Shown here: positions 17,807 through 27,644 of the stretch, one piece after another
Layout of the letters: the number at the start of each line of letters is the position of its first letter
Numbering within the stretch: position 1 is the first letter of the stretch
Source of the DNA: UBA668 sp963720695
Lineage (GTDB): Bacteria; Actinomycetota; Acidimicrobiia; Acidimicrobiales; Ilumatobacteraceae
DNA length: 64,000 nucleotides
NCBI GenBank assembly: GCA_963720695.1
Contig: CAVRGG010000004.1
Span: 992,001 to 1,056,000 of the forward strand
Direction of reading: 5' to 3'
Program-made: the position numbers and the translations under genes
Notes under the pieces: model-generated
The model's database searches: none
Told to the model about the DNA's origin: nothing
What the model saw: the letters and a program-made list of their open reading frames with translations, nothing else

Positions 17807-18301
17807 TCAGCGGTTGGTGAACTGGTTGCCCTTGACCGGCGGGCGACCCTGCTTGAAGGGCAGCGGCAACAGCGTGACGCTACCGCCTGCGGCCGTGATG
17901 GCCGCGTCAGCTGCCTTGGAGACCGCGTGCGCCGAGACGTGCACGGCCGTGGTGATCTCGCCACGGGCGAGGATCTTCACGAAGGTGTTCTTGCGCACGA
18001 GGCCCTTGGCGATCAGCACGTCGGGATCGACCGTGGACTCACCGGTGCCGGCGAGTTGATCGAGGTTGACGGGGCTGTACTCGACGCGGAACGGGTTGTT
18101 GAAGCCCTTGAGCTTCGGCACCCGCTGCTTGAGGGGCATCTGGCCACCTTCGAAGCCGCGGGCGACCTTGCCGCGACCACGCGACTGCTGGCCCTTGGTG
18201 CCGGCGCCGGCGGTCTTGCCGCCCTTGCCGCCGATACCGCGACCGACGCGCTTCTTGGCCTTGTTGGACCCCGGTGCGGGGGAGAGTTCGTCGACGCGCA
18301 T
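17807..18301 (-). CDS. rplO: Ribosomal protein L15
   Basis: A 164-residue large-subunit protein. The Gly/Arg/Lys-rich N-terminal arm (GRGIGGKGGKTAGAGTKGQQ) and the KVPKLKGFNN-type core are diagnostic. It binds 23S rRNA and assembles late. One base separates it from rpmD, as part of the spc operon leading into secY. Confidence 0.96.
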   Translation of the reverse strand: MRVDELSPAPGSNKAKKRVGRGIGGKGGKTAGAGTKGQQSRGRGKVARGFEGGQMPLKQRVPKLKGFNNPFRVEYSPVNLDQLAGTGESTVDPDVLIAKGLVRKNTFVKILARGEITTAVHVSAHAVSKAADAAITAAGGSVTLLPLPFKQGRPPVKGNQFTNR

Positions 18302-18302
18302 A

Positions 18303-18506
18303 TCAGGACTCCGTGTTCTCCGACACCTCGATGAGGTGCGGGATGCGGGCGATCATCCCGCGGATCTCGGGACGGTCGGGAAGGGTGTTGGTGTCACCGA
18401 TCTTGCGCAGGCCGAGGGCCCGCAGCGTGCCACGGTTCTTGGGCTTGTTGCCGATGGCGGACCGCACTTGGCGGACGGTGATCGTCTTGTCGTTGGTGGT
18501 GCTCAT
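18303..18506 (-). CDS. rpmD: Ribosomal protein L30
   Basis: A 67-residue protein from ATG 18506, coupled to rpsE as TGATG. The core TVRQVRSAIGNKPKNRGTL and a C-terminal VSENTES tail match the short bacterial L30. Any longer reading would lie within rpsE in another frame and is not supported. Confidence 0.94.
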   Translation of the reverse strand: MSTTNDKTITVRQVRSAIGNKPKNRGTLRALGLRKIGDTNTLPDRPEIRGMIARIPHLIEVSENTES

Positions 18507-19099
18507 CAGTGGGTCTCCCCTGCGGCGATCTGCTGCTTGCGCTCGTTGTACGCCTTGAGCACGCCCTTGGGGACGAACTCCTCGGCGGAGAGTCCGCGGC
18601 GTGCCGCGACCTCGTCGGGACGCTGCAGGGACTTGAGGCCGTTGATCGTGGCGCGGGCCACGTTGATCGCGTTGGCCGATCCGAGCGACTTGCAGAGCAC
18701 GTCGTGGATGCCGGCCTCTTCGAGGATGATGCGGGCGGCGCCGCCGGCGATCACACCGGTACCGGGGGCGGCGGGCTTCATCAGCACGCGGCCGGCGGAG
18801 TTGATGCCGATGATCGGGTGGGTGATGGTGCTGCCGGCGAGCGGGACGTCGAACAGGTTCTTCTTCGCCTCTTCGGTGCCCTTCTGGATCGCCAGGGGCA
18901 CTTCCTTGGCCTTGCCGTAGCCGAGGCCGACGCGACCGTTGCCGTCGCCCACCACCACGAGAGCGGTGAACGAGAAACGACGACCACCCTTCACGACCTT
19001 GGCGACGCGGTTGATCGTGATGACCCGCGACTCGCGAAGGCCGCTGGGATCCGGGGCGCGCTCTTCGTTGCGGTTGCCGTAATTCGAGGGGGCTGCCAT
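18506..19099 (-). CDS. rpsE: Ribosomal protein S5
   Basis: A 197-residue small-subunit protein involved in decoding accuracy and mRNA entry. The S5 double-stranded-RNA-binding half (RVAKVVKGGRRFSFTALVVV) and the C-terminal half with GTGVIAGGAARIILE are clear. A short extra N-terminus precedes the core. Start ATG 19099 overlaps the rplR stop. Confidence 0.96.
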   Translation of the reverse strand: MAAPSNYGNRNEERAPDPSGLRESRVITINRVAKVVKGGRRFSFTALVVVGDGNGRVGLGYGKAKEVPLAIQKGTEEAKKNLFDVPLAGSTITHPIIGINSAGRVLMKPAAPGTGVIAGGAARIILEEAGIHDVLCKSLGSANAINVARATINGLKSLQRPDEVAARRGLSAEEFVPKGVLKAYNERKQQIAAGETH

Positions 19100-19467
19100 C
19101 AGAACTCCAAACCTGCTTCACGGGCCGCAGTGGCGACTGCGGCGATGCGGCCGTGATAGCGATAGCCACCACGGTCGAACACGACCTTTTCGATACCGGC
19201 AGCCTTGGCCCGCTCGGCGACGAGCGTGCCAAGACGGGCGGCCGCCTCGACGGTGCCGCCGGCGCCCTCGCCCCGGACCGACGCCTCGTTGGTGCTGGCC
19301 GACACCAGGGTGCGGCCAGCCTCGTCGTCGATCAACTGGAGGGTGAGGTGCTTGTTGGACCGGTACACGGCCAGACGCGGACGGGCCGCGGTGCCGTGGA
19401 TCTTCTTGCGCACCCGACGGTGGCGGATGATGCGGCCGTTGCGGCGCTGCTGTGCGACGTTGCTCAT
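19099..19467 (-). CDS. rplR: Ribosomal protein L18
   Basis: A 122-residue 5S rRNA-binding protein. ATG 19467 (MSNVAQQRR) is chosen over a longer reading that would run into rplF. The motifs RPRLAVYRSNKHLTLQLIDD and VVFDRGGYRYHGRI are typical. It ends in TGATG with rpsE. Confidence 0.95.
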   Translation of the reverse strand: MSNVAQQRRNGRIIRHRRVRKKIHGTAARPRLAVYRSNKHLTLQLIDDEAGRTLVSASTNEASVRGEGAGGTVEAAARLGTLVAERAKAAGIEKVVFDRGGYRYHGRIAAVATAAREAGLEF

Positions 19468-19474
19468 GAGATGC

Positions 19475-20017
19475 TCACTTCTTCCCGGTCTTGCCGGCCT
19501 TGCGCAGGACCTTCTCGCCGAGGTAGCGAACACCCTTGCCCTTGTAGGGCTCGGGCTTGCGGACGGCGCGAATGTCGGCGGCCACCTGGCCGACGACTTC
19601 CTTGTCGATACCCCGCACGATGATGCGGGTCTGGGCGGGCACCTCGAACGTGATGCCGGCGGGGGCCTCCATCACGACCGGGTGGCTGAAGCCGAGGGCG
19701 AGACGAAGCGTGGTGGGGGCGAGCGCCTCGGCGCGGTAACCGACGCCGATGATCTCGAGCTCCTTGGAGAAGCCGTCGGTGACCCCGACGACCATGTTGT
19801 TGACCAGCGTGCGCGACAGGCCGTGGAGCGAGCGGTTCTGACGCTCGTCGTTGGGACGCTCGACGATCAGCTGTGCGTCTTCGCGACGCACCGTGATCTC
19901 GCCGGGGATGACACGCGACAGGGTGCCCTTCGGGCCCTTGACGGTGACAGCGGCGCCGTCGATGACGACGTCGACACCACCGGGAACGGTGATCGGTGAA
20001 TTACCAATGCGGGACAT
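19475..20017 (-). CDS. rplF: Ribosomal protein L6
   Basis: A 180-residue protein near the factor-binding centre of the 50S subunit. The start MSRIGNSPITVPGGV and the C-terminal PEPYKGKGVRYLGE are diagnostic of bacterial L6; both homologous halves are present. It follows rpsH by 15 bp. Confidence 0.96.
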   Translation of the reverse strand: MSRIGNSPITVPGGVDVVIDGAAVTVKGPKGTLSRVIPGEITVRREDAQLIVERPNDERQNRSLHGLSRTLVNNMVVGVTDGFSKELEIIGVGYRAEALAPTTLRLALGFSHPVVMEAPAGITFEVPAQTRIIVRGIDKEVVGQVAADIRAVRKPEPYKGKGVRYLGEKVLRKAGKTGKK

Positions 20018-20032
20018 GACGAATCCTCTTTC

Positions 20033-20434
20033 TCACCACACGTAACAGAGGACCTCGCCGCCCACCTTGCGCTTGCGCGCTTCGCGGTCGGTCATCAGGC
20101 CATGACTGGTGGACAGGACGGCCACACCCAAACCACCGAGGACGCGAGGAACGTCGGTGCTCTTGCGGTAGATCCGCAAGCCGGGGGTGGAGATGCGGCG
20201 CAGACCGGAGATGGTGCGGCGACGATCGTTGGAGTACTTCATCGAGATGGTCAGCACTTCGCCCGGCCCGGTGGTGGAGGGCGCCAGCGAGAAACCGCTG
20301 ATGTAACCCTCCTTCTCCAGGATGGCGGCCAGTGCGACCTTCTGCTTGGAACTGGGCATGCGGACCTCGTCGTGCATCGCCGTGTTGGCGTTGCGGACTC
20401 GGGTGAGCATGTCGGCGATGGGATCAGTGAGCAT
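20033..20434 (-). CDS. rpsH: Ribosomal protein S8
   Basis: A 133-residue 16S rRNA-binding protein. It begins MLTDPIADMLTRVRNA and ends with VLSTSHGLMTDREARKRKVG, both standard. In E. coli S8 represses the spc operon; whether that happens here cannot be seen. Confidence 0.96.
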   Translation of the reverse strand: MLTDPIADMLTRVRNANTAMHDEVRMPSSKQKVALAAILEKEGYISGFSLAPSTTGPGEVLTISMKYSNDRRRTISGLRRISTPGLRIYRKSTDVPRVLGGLGVAVLSTSHGLMTDREARKRKVGGEVLCYVW

Positions 20435-20443
20435 TTGGTCTCC

Positions 20444-20629
20444 TCACCAACTGGCCTTCGTGATGCCAGGGATTTCGCCGGCGTGGGCCATCTCACGGAG
20501 GCACACGCGGCACAGGCCGAACTTGCGGTACACCGAGCGGGCGCGCCCGCACCGACGGCAGCGGGTATACCCGCGCACCTTGAACTTGGGCGTCGCATTC
20601 GCCTTGTTGATCAACGACTTCTTTGCCAT
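20444..20629 (-). CDS. rpsN: Ribosomal protein S14, zinc-binding type
   Basis: A 61-residue S14 of the short zinc type, with Cys24, Cys27, Cys40 and Cys43 forming two CxxC pairs (CRRC, CRVC). The ATG at 20629 gives MAKKSLINKA. Many actinobacteria also have a zinc-free S14 used when zinc is scarce; none is in this window. Confidence 0.95.
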   Translation of the reverse strand: MAKKSLINKANATPKFKVRGYTRCRRCGRARSVYRKFGLCRVCLREMAHAGEIPGITKASW

Positions 20630-20643
20630 TGCGGTGCCCTCTC

Positions 20644-21300
20644 TTACTTCTTCTTCTTCGAGGCGCCGGCTCTGCCGCCGCCCTTGCCGCCACGGACCGG
20701 TCCACGCCGCTTCTTCTGCGGAGCGGCTTCGCCGTCGACGCCCTTCTTGAAGGGGAAGCCGAAGGCGTCGAGCAGGGCCTTGCCGTGCTCGTTGGTGGTC
20801 GCCGTGGTCACGATGGTGATGTCCATGCCGCGAGGGGCATCGATCTTGTCGTAGTCGATCTCGGGGAAGACCGTCTGGTCGCTGAGACCGAACGTGTAGT
20901 TCCCACGACCGTCCCAGCTGGTGGCCGGCAGGCCGCGGAAGTCGCGCATGCGGGGAATCGAGACCGCGATCAGCCGATCGAGGAACTCCCACATGCGGTC
21001 GCCGCGCAGCGTGACCTTGCAGCCGATGGCCTGGGTCTCACGCAGCTTGAACGCTGCGATCGACTCACGAGCCTTGGTGACGATCGGCTTCTGACCGCTG
21101 ATCTTGGTGAGATCGGCGACGGCGCCCTCGAGCAGCGACGGCTGCTGGGTGGCACGGCCGACGCCCATGTTGATGACGATCTTCTCGAGGCGCGGCACCT
21201 GCATGGGGTTGCCGAGCTCGAGCTGACTCTTCAGTGCGTCACGAATCTCGTTCTCGTACTGCTGCTTGAGACGAGGCGACGTTGCGGTCGCGGTGCTCAT
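20644..21300 (-). CDS. rplE: Ribosomal protein L5 with basic C-terminal extension
   Basis: A 218-residue protein; the usual length is about 180-187. The core (MQVPRLEKIVINMGVG, GYNYTFGLSDQ-type segment, GMDITIVTTA) binds 5S rRNA. After residue ~188 it continues with a Lys/Arg/Gly tail ending ASKKKK, which could add rRNA contacts. ATG 21300 overlaps the rplX stop. Confidence 0.95.
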   Translation of the reverse strand: MSTATATSPRLKQQYENEIRDALKSQLELGNPMQVPRLEKIVINMGVGRATQQPSLLEGAVADLTKISGQKPIVTKARESIAAFKLRETQAIGCKVTLRGDRMWEFLDRLIAVSIPRMRDFRGLPATSWDGRGNYTFGLSDQTVFPEIDYDKIDAPRGMDITIVTTATTNEHGKALLDAFGFPFKKGVDGEAAPQKKRRGPVRGGKGGGRAGASKKKK

Positions 21301-21602
21301 GAGATCACCTCACCGGTGCGCTTGGCGACGCGCACCTTGGTGCCGTCGGACTTGATCTGGTAGCCGACCCGGGTGGGCTTGCCCTTGTGGACCAACATGA
21401 CGTTGGACGCATCGATGGGCATGTCGCGGTCGATGATGCCGCCCTGCTGGTTGTTCTTGCTGGGCTTGCTGTGCTTCTTGGCCGTGTTCACGCCGTTGAC
21501 GATGACCTGGTTGGTGCGGGGCATGACCTGCACCACTTCACCTTCGTGGCCCTTGTCCTTGCCGGCGATGACGACGACGGTGTCGCCCTTCTTGAGCTTC
21601 AT
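21297..21602 (-). CDS. rplX: Ribosomal protein L24
   Basis: A 101-residue assembly-initiating 50S protein with a KOW motif (KKGDTVVVIAGKDKG). ATG 21602 gives the usual MKLKKGD start with GGAGG ten bases upstream. A GTG at 21608 that overlaps the rplN stop is an alternative. Confidence 0.95.
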   Translation of the reverse strand: MKLKKGDTVVVIAGKDKGHEGEVVQVMPRTNQVIVNGVNTAKKHSKPSKNNQQGGIIDRDMPIDASNVMLVHKGKPTRVGYQIKSDGTKVRVAKRTGEVIS

Positions 21603-21604
21603 GG

Positions 21605-21973
21605 TCACAGCACCTCCGGGGCCAGCGACACGATGCGCATGAACTTCTTGTCGCGCAGCTCACGGCCGACTGGGCCGAAGATGCGCGTGCCACGCGGGGT
21701 GAGGTCGTCCTTGATGATGACGGCAGCGTTCTCGTCGAAACGGATGTAGCTGCCGTCCGGACGACGCTTCTCCTTCTTGGTGCGCACGACGACGCACTTG
21801 ACGACGTCGCCCTTCTTCACACCGGCGCCGGGGATCGCGTCCTTGACCGTCGCGACGAAGATGTCGCCGATCGAGGCGTAGCGACGGCGAGTGCCGCCCA
21901 GCACCTTGATGCACAGGACTTCCTTGGCGCCGCTGTTGTCGGCGACGCGAAGCCGTGATTCCTGCTGAATCAT
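21605..21973 (-). CDS. rplN: Ribosomal protein L14
   Basis: A 122-residue protein beginning MIQQESRLRVADNSGAKE, the standard L14 start, with GTRIFGPVGRELR near the end. It binds 23S rRNA and, in many species, the silencing factor RsfS. ATG 21973 overlaps rpsQ. Confidence 0.97.
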   Translation of the reverse strand: MIQQESRLRVADNSGAKEVLCIKVLGGTRRRYASIGDIFVATVKDAIPGAGVKKGDVVKCVVVRTKKEKRRPDGSYIRFDENAAVIIKDDLTPRGTRIFGPVGRELRDKKFMRIVSLAPEVL

Positions 21974-22245
21974 TTCGCACGCTCCAGGACTTCCACGATC
22001 CGCCAGCGCTTGTTCTTGCTCAGCGGGCGGGTCTCCATCACGCGAACGCGGTCGCCGATGTTGACGTCGTTGGTCTCGTCGTGCGCATAGAGCTTCTTGG
22101 TGCGCATCACGAACTTGGCGTACTTGGGGTGGCGCACGCGCTCGACGACGGACACGACCGCGGTCTTGTCCATCTTGTTCGAGACGACGAGACCCTCACG
22201 GGTCTTGCGGTTCTTGCGCTCGACGGTTTCCATTGTCTCGGCCAT
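21970..22245 (-). CDS. rpsQ: Ribosomal protein S17
   Basis: A 91-residue OB-fold protein that binds 16S rRNA early in assembly. Core motifs are KTREGLVVSNKMDKTAVVSV and GDRVRVMETRPLSK. Start ATG 22245 forms TGATG with rpmC. Confidence 0.96.
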   Translation of the reverse strand: MAETMETVERKNRKTREGLVVSNKMDKTAVVSVVERVRHPKYAKFVMRTKKLYAHDETNDVNIGDRVRVMETRPLSKNKRWRIVEVLERAK

Positions 22246-22460
22246 CAGTTGCCTGCCTCTGCCAGCGCGATCTCACGTGCGCGGATGTGGGTGTTGATAC
22301 GTGCGATCTGGCGACGCACCTTGCGGATCTCGGCGTTGTTGTCGAGCTGGCCGGTGGCGTTGCGGAAGCGGAGGTTGAGTCCCTCCTGCTTGGTCGCGCG
22401 GAGCTCCTCGACGAGGGCCGCGAGGTCCATTTCCTTCAACTCTGTGTTGGAACGTGCCAT
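22245..22460 (-). CDS. rpmC: Ribosomal protein L29
   Basis: A 71-residue helical-hairpin protein at the exit of the peptide tunnel. ATG 22460 gives MARSNTELKEMD; the motif NLRFRNATGQLDN is diagnostic. Longer upstream readings lie inside rplP and are shadows. Confidence 0.95.
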   Translation of the reverse strand: MARSNTELKEMDLAALVEELRATKQEGLNLRFRNATGQLDNNAEIRKVRRQIARINTHIRAREIALAEAGN

Positions 22461-22461
22461 G

Positions 22462-22878
22462 TCAGAACGACTCCTCGCGGGTGATGACGCGTGCCTTGAT
22501 CGGCAGCTTCTGGATCGCCTTGGCCATGGCGGCACGGGCGATCTCCTCGTTGGGGTACGACAGCTCGAACAGCACTCGACCCGGCTTGACGACGGCCACC
22601 CAGAACTCGGGGTTGCCCTTGCCGGAACCCATGCGGGTCTCGGCCGGCTTCTTGGTGACGGGCTTGTCCGGGAAGATGTTGATCCACACCTTGCCACCAC
22701 GCTTGATGGCGCGGGTCATGGCGATACGAGCAGCCTCGATCTGGCGGGCGGTGAGCCAGCCCGGCTCGAGCGCCTGGATGCCGTACTCGCCGAAGGCCAG
22801 GTCGTTGCCGCCCTTGGAGAGGCCGGCCGTGCGGCCACGGTGGTGCTTGCGGTGTGCGACTTTACGGGGCATCAACAT
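22462..22878 (-). CDS. rplP: Ribosomal protein L16
   Basis: A 138-residue protein near the A site. It starts MLMPRKVAHRKHHRGR and contains AFGEYGIQALEPGWLT, both conserved. An inner ATG at 22872 exists, but the MLxPR start is usual for actinobacteria. Confidence 0.96.
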   Translation of the reverse strand: MLMPRKVAHRKHHRGRTAGLSKGGNDLAFGEYGIQALEPGWLTARQIEAARIAMTRAIKRGGKVWINIFPDKPVTKKPAETRMGSGKGNPEFWVAVVKPGRVLFELSYPNEEIARAAMAKAIQKLPIKARVITREESF

Positions 22879-22884
22879 GATGAA

Positions 22885-23768
<884 letters not shown>

Positions 23769-23769
<1 letters not shown>

Positions 23770-24611
23770 CAGTTGTTCTCCTCGCCGTCGGCGGCGTCGG
23801 CGTTGTCATCGTTCTCGGCCTCAGCATCGGCGTGCTGGCTGCCAGGAGCGCTGAAGCCGGCGGCCTCGGCGCTCTCGACCGTGTCGAACCAGAATTCGGC
23901 CTTGGTCTGGTTGTAGTAGCGGGTGCCGGGCTCGTGGTAGAGCATCGACTGCGCATTGCCCTTGATGGCGTGACCCTCGGGAGCCTCGTCGCCGTCAGCG
24001 ACGATCGCACCGGTGAAGGCCTGCGTCGCCTCGATCTCGACCTGCTCGTCGAGCGTCTCGGTGGTGTCGGTCGACTCGGTGGCGTCGCCACCCTTGAGCG
24101 AAGCGGCGCGGTCACGGCTGCGCTCGACGCGAGCACGGCGGCTGGCGGCGGTACCGCCTGCGGCCACGCGGCGACGGCCGGCTGCGGTGCGCTTGGCCTC
24201 GCGGGCCTGGACGATGTCGATGCGGTCGTCGTCGAGACGGGCGACCACGATCGTGATGTGCGACGTGCGCTTGTTGATGCGGCCGGCGCGGCCACGGGCA
24301 CGGGGGGTGAAACGCTTGAGCGTCGGGCCCTCGTCGGCGAAGCACGCCTTGACGTACAGCTCCTCGGGATCCTGCTCGTCGTTGTGCACGGCGTTGGCGA
24401 CGGCGCTGGCGAGCACCTTGCGAACCGTACGAGCGGCGTCACGATCGGTGAACTGCAGCACCTCGTCGGCGTTGCGGACGGGAAGGCCGCGGATGAGGTC
24501 GAGCACGACGCGCATCTTGGAGGCCGACGAGCGAATGTACTTCGCACTGGCCTTGGTACCGCTGCGCTCGCCTGCGACGAACGAGCCCTCGTTGAGCTTC
24601 GGACCGGTCAT
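23769..24611 (-). CDS. rplV: Ribosomal protein L22 with long C-terminal extension carrying a 'sunset'-like domain
   Basis: A 280-residue L22; the usual length is 110-130. Residues ~20-130 are normal L22 (KYIRSSASKMRVVLDLIRG, then RFTPRARGRAGRINKRTSHI) lining the exit tunnel. A basic linker and an acidic Thr/Glu stretch follow, then residues ~205-250 with IKGNAQSMLYHEPGTRYYNQ, KAEFWF and AEAAGF. From memory this resembles a small domain called 'sunset' at the end of some actinobacterial ribosomal proteins and other proteins. The last 25 residues are Asp/Glu/Ala-rich. The frame and codon bias continue unbroken, so this is a true extension. Confidence 0.94.
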
Positions 24612-24895
24612 CAGCGGCGTCCCTTCGAGTTCTTCTCCTGGCCGGCGTGGTACTTGAAGGTACGAGTGGGGCTGAACTCACCCAGCTTGTGACCGACCAT
24701 GCTCTCGGTGACGTACACCGGCACGTGCTTGCGACCGTCGTGGACGGCGATGGTGTGCCCGACCATGTCGGGGATGATGGTGCTGCGGCGGCTCCAGGTC
24801 TTGATGACCTTGCGCTCGCCGGCCGAGTTCTGGGCGTCGACCTTCTTCAACAGGTGGTCGTCGACGAACGGGCCCTTCTTCAGGCTGCGGGACAT
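24611..24895 (-). CDS. rpsS: Ribosomal protein S19
   Basis: A 94-residue head protein of the 30S subunit. It begins MSRSLKKGPFVDDHLLKKV and has IIPDMVGHTIAVHDGRKHVP, both standard. It forms TGATG with rplV. Confidence 0.97.
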   Translation of the reverse strand: MSRSLKKGPFVDDHLLKKVDAQNSAGERKVIKTWSRRSTIIPDMVGHTIAVHDGRKHVPVYVTESMVGHKLGEFSPTRTFKYHAGQEKNSKGRR

Positions 24896-24901
24896 GGGCG
24901 A

Positions 24902-25741
<840 letters not shown>

Positions 25742-25752
25742 GATGCTGCGCC

Positions 25753-26043
25753 TCAGCTCTCGAACAGCGGGATTTCGTGGCCCGCTGCCAGGGTGACGAT
25801 GGCCCGCTTGGTGTCGGGCTTGGAACCGGCGCGGCCGGCGCGACGTGCACGCGTGACCTTGCCCTTGCGATTGAGGGTGTTGACCTTGACGACCTGCACG
25901 CCCCAGATGGCCTGCACGGCGTCACTGATCTCGGGCTTGCTGGCGCCGGGGTGCACCTTGAACGTGTAGACGCCCTGCTCGATGAGGCCGTAGCTCTTCT
26001 CCGAGACCACGGGGGCCAGGATGATGTCGCGGGGGTCTTTCAT
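25753..26043 (-). CDS. rplW: Ribosomal protein L23
   Basis: A 96-residue tunnel-exit protein that docks trigger factor and SRP. ATG 26043 (MKDPRDIILAPVVSEKS) forms TGATG with rplD; GTG one codon upstream is possible. The YTFKVHPGASKPEI and NTLNRKGK motifs are typical. Confidence 0.95.
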   Translation of the reverse strand: MKDPRDIILAPVVSEKSYGLIEQGVYTFKVHPGASKPEISDAVQAIWGVQVVKVNTLNRKGKVTRARRAGRAGSKPDTKRAIVTLAAGHEIPLFES

Positions 26044-26804
26044 CACTCGCCGTCCTTGTCGGAGTCAGTGTCGGCCGTCTCGGCCTCGTCGGCGTCCGCC
26101 GACTCGGTGGCTGCGGCCTTCTTGGCCGGAGCCTTCTTGGCGGCGGCCTTCTTCGCCGGAGCCTTCTTGGCCGGCGTCGCGGCCTCGGTCACGACGGCCT
26201 CGCCGGGCAGCGTGGACTGCGAGAACACGACGAAGTCGCTGCAGAGGACGTCGTACGCGTTGAGCTCGTTGACCTCGATCAGCTGCACCTCGGGGAGGTT
26301 GAGGAAGCTGCGGATGGTGTTGGTGTCGTTGACATCCACCACCACGAGCGCCTTGCCCTGCACGCCGAGTGCGCTGAGCGCAGCGACGGCGTCCTTGGTC
26401 TTGGGGGTTTCGAAGCTCCAGCTGTCGACGACGATGACCTTGCCCTCGGCGGCGCGATCGCTCAGCGCCGAGCGAAGGGCGAGCTTCACCATCTTCTTCG
26501 GGGTCTTCTGGGTGTACTTACGGGGCTTCGGGCCGAGGGCCACGCCACCACCGCTGAAGTGCGGCGACCGGGTGGAACCCTGACGGGCGTTGCCGGTGCC
26601 CTTCTGCTTGAAGGGCTTCTTGCCGCCGCCACGAACCTCGGCGCGGGTCTTGGTGCTCTGCGTACCCGCACGGCGGGCGGCGAGCTGGGCGGTGACGACC
26701 TGGTGCATGACCGGCACGTTGGGCTGGACGCCGAAGACGGTGGCGTCGAGCTCGAGCGAACCGGCGTCCTGGCCGTCGCGGGTCTTGAGGGTGATGCTGC
26801 TCAT
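26043..26804 (-). CDS. rplD: Ribosomal protein L4 with histone-like Lys/Ala tail
   Basis: A 253-residue L4; about 205 residues is normal. The core has the extended loop entering the tunnel (GGGKKPFKQKGTGNARQGS) and SFETPKTKDAV. The C-terminus adds repeats of KKAPAKKAAAKK followed by an acidic Ser/Asp/Glu end. In E. coli L4 represses the S10 operon; here rpsJ is elsewhere, so such control would act on rplC onward. TGATG couples it to rplC. Confidence 0.96.
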   Translation of the reverse strand: MSSITLKTRDGQDAGSLELDATVFGVQPNVPVMHQVVTAQLAARRAGTQSTKTRAEVRGGGKKPFKQKGTGNARQGSTRSPHFSGGGVALGPKPRKYTQKTPKKMVKLALRSALSDRAAEGKVIVVDSWSFETPKTKDAVAALSALGVQGKALVVVDVNDTNTIRSFLNLPEVQLIEVNELNAYDVLCSDFVVFSQSTLPGEAVVTEAATPAKKAPAKKAAAKKAPAKKAAATESADADEAETADTDSDKDGE

Positions 26805-27439
26805 CACTTCCCCTTCACTGCGTTGCGGACGATGACGACCCCGCCGTTGGGGCCGGGGACGGAACCCTTGACGAGGAGCAGGTTGCGCTCGACGTCGGCC
26901 TGGACGACCTCGAGGTTCAAGGTGGTGACCTGCTCGTGACCCATGTGGCCCGACATGCGCACGCCCTTGAACACTCGACCGGGGAAGCTGGCCTGGCCGA
27001 TGGAGCCGGGCGCACGGTGGTGCTTGTGGTTACCGTGGCTCGCGCCCTGGCCCTTGAAGTTGTGACGCTTCATGGTGCCGGCGAAGCCCTTGCCACGGCT
27101 GACCGCGGTGACGTCGACGCGCTCGCCCTGGGCGAGCAGGTCGACCTTGATCTCCTGGCCCACCTCGAACCCGTCGACGGAGTCGAGGCGCAGTTCCACC
27201 AGCTTGCGGCCGGCGTCGACGCCTGCCGCAGCGAAGTGACCCGCTTCGGGCTTGTTGAGCTTCTTGGGATCGCGATGGCCATAGGTGACCTGCAGCGCGG
27301 TGTACCCGTCTCGTTCAGTGGTTTTCACCTGGACGATGCGAGCGGGCTCGACGCGGAGCACGGTGACGGGAACGACCTTGTCGTTCACCCACACCTGGCT
27401 CATGGCGACTTTCTCGCCAACGATCGCTTTGAGTGCCAT
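26804..27439 (-). CDS. rplC: Ribosomal protein L3
   Basis: A 211-residue protein near the peptidyl-transferase centre. ATG 27439 (MALKAIVGEKVAMSQVW) has AAGG eight bases upstream. The conserved KGFAGTMKRHNFKGQGASHG contains the Gln that is commonly methylated. It is now the first gene of the cluster, because rpsJ, normally directly upstream, lies 10 kb away. A roughly 200-bp leader with two hairpins precedes it. Confidence 0.96.
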   Translation of the reverse strand: MALKAIVGEKVAMSQVWVNDKVVPVTVLRVEPARIVQVKTTERDGYTALQVTYGHRDPKKLNKPEAGHFAAAGVDAGRKLVELRLDSVDGFEVGQEIKVDLLAQGERVDVTAVSRGKGFAGTMKRHNFKGQGASHGNHKHHRAPGSIGQASFPGRVFKGVRMSGHMGHEQVTTLNLEVVQADVERNLLLVKGSVPGPNGGVVIVRNAVKGK

Positions 27440-27460
27440 GTCGGCAGCCTTTTCGGTCGG

Positions 27461-27524
27461 AACCCGGAGACCGGGTTTTCGGATGACACGCAAATGCTCC
27501 GCTGGCCATACGGCCGGCGGAGCA
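27461..27524 (-). promoter_or_regulatory. Two hairpins in the rplC leader
   Basis: Going from the gene outward: 27461-27477 is a 7-bp inverted repeat AACCCGG/CCGGGTT with a 3-base loop, 22 bases before the rplC ATG; 27495-27524 is a larger hairpin with an 8-bp outer stem TGCTCCGC/GCGGAGCA, one mismatch, a 4-bp inner stem GGCC/GGCC and a 4-base loop. Neither is followed by a U-tract, so they are not plain terminators. They could be an autoregulatory leader for the ribosomal operon. Confidence 0.5.
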
Positions 27525-27644
27525 CCGGATTCTGGTTGTGCCGTGTGGTACCCGGAGGCGGACACGGACATCGATTGCAGTGCACCAACTGGCGCACACG
27601 AGGATCTGACTCTATCGGCGCGCGTCGACCGGTACCAACCCGCA

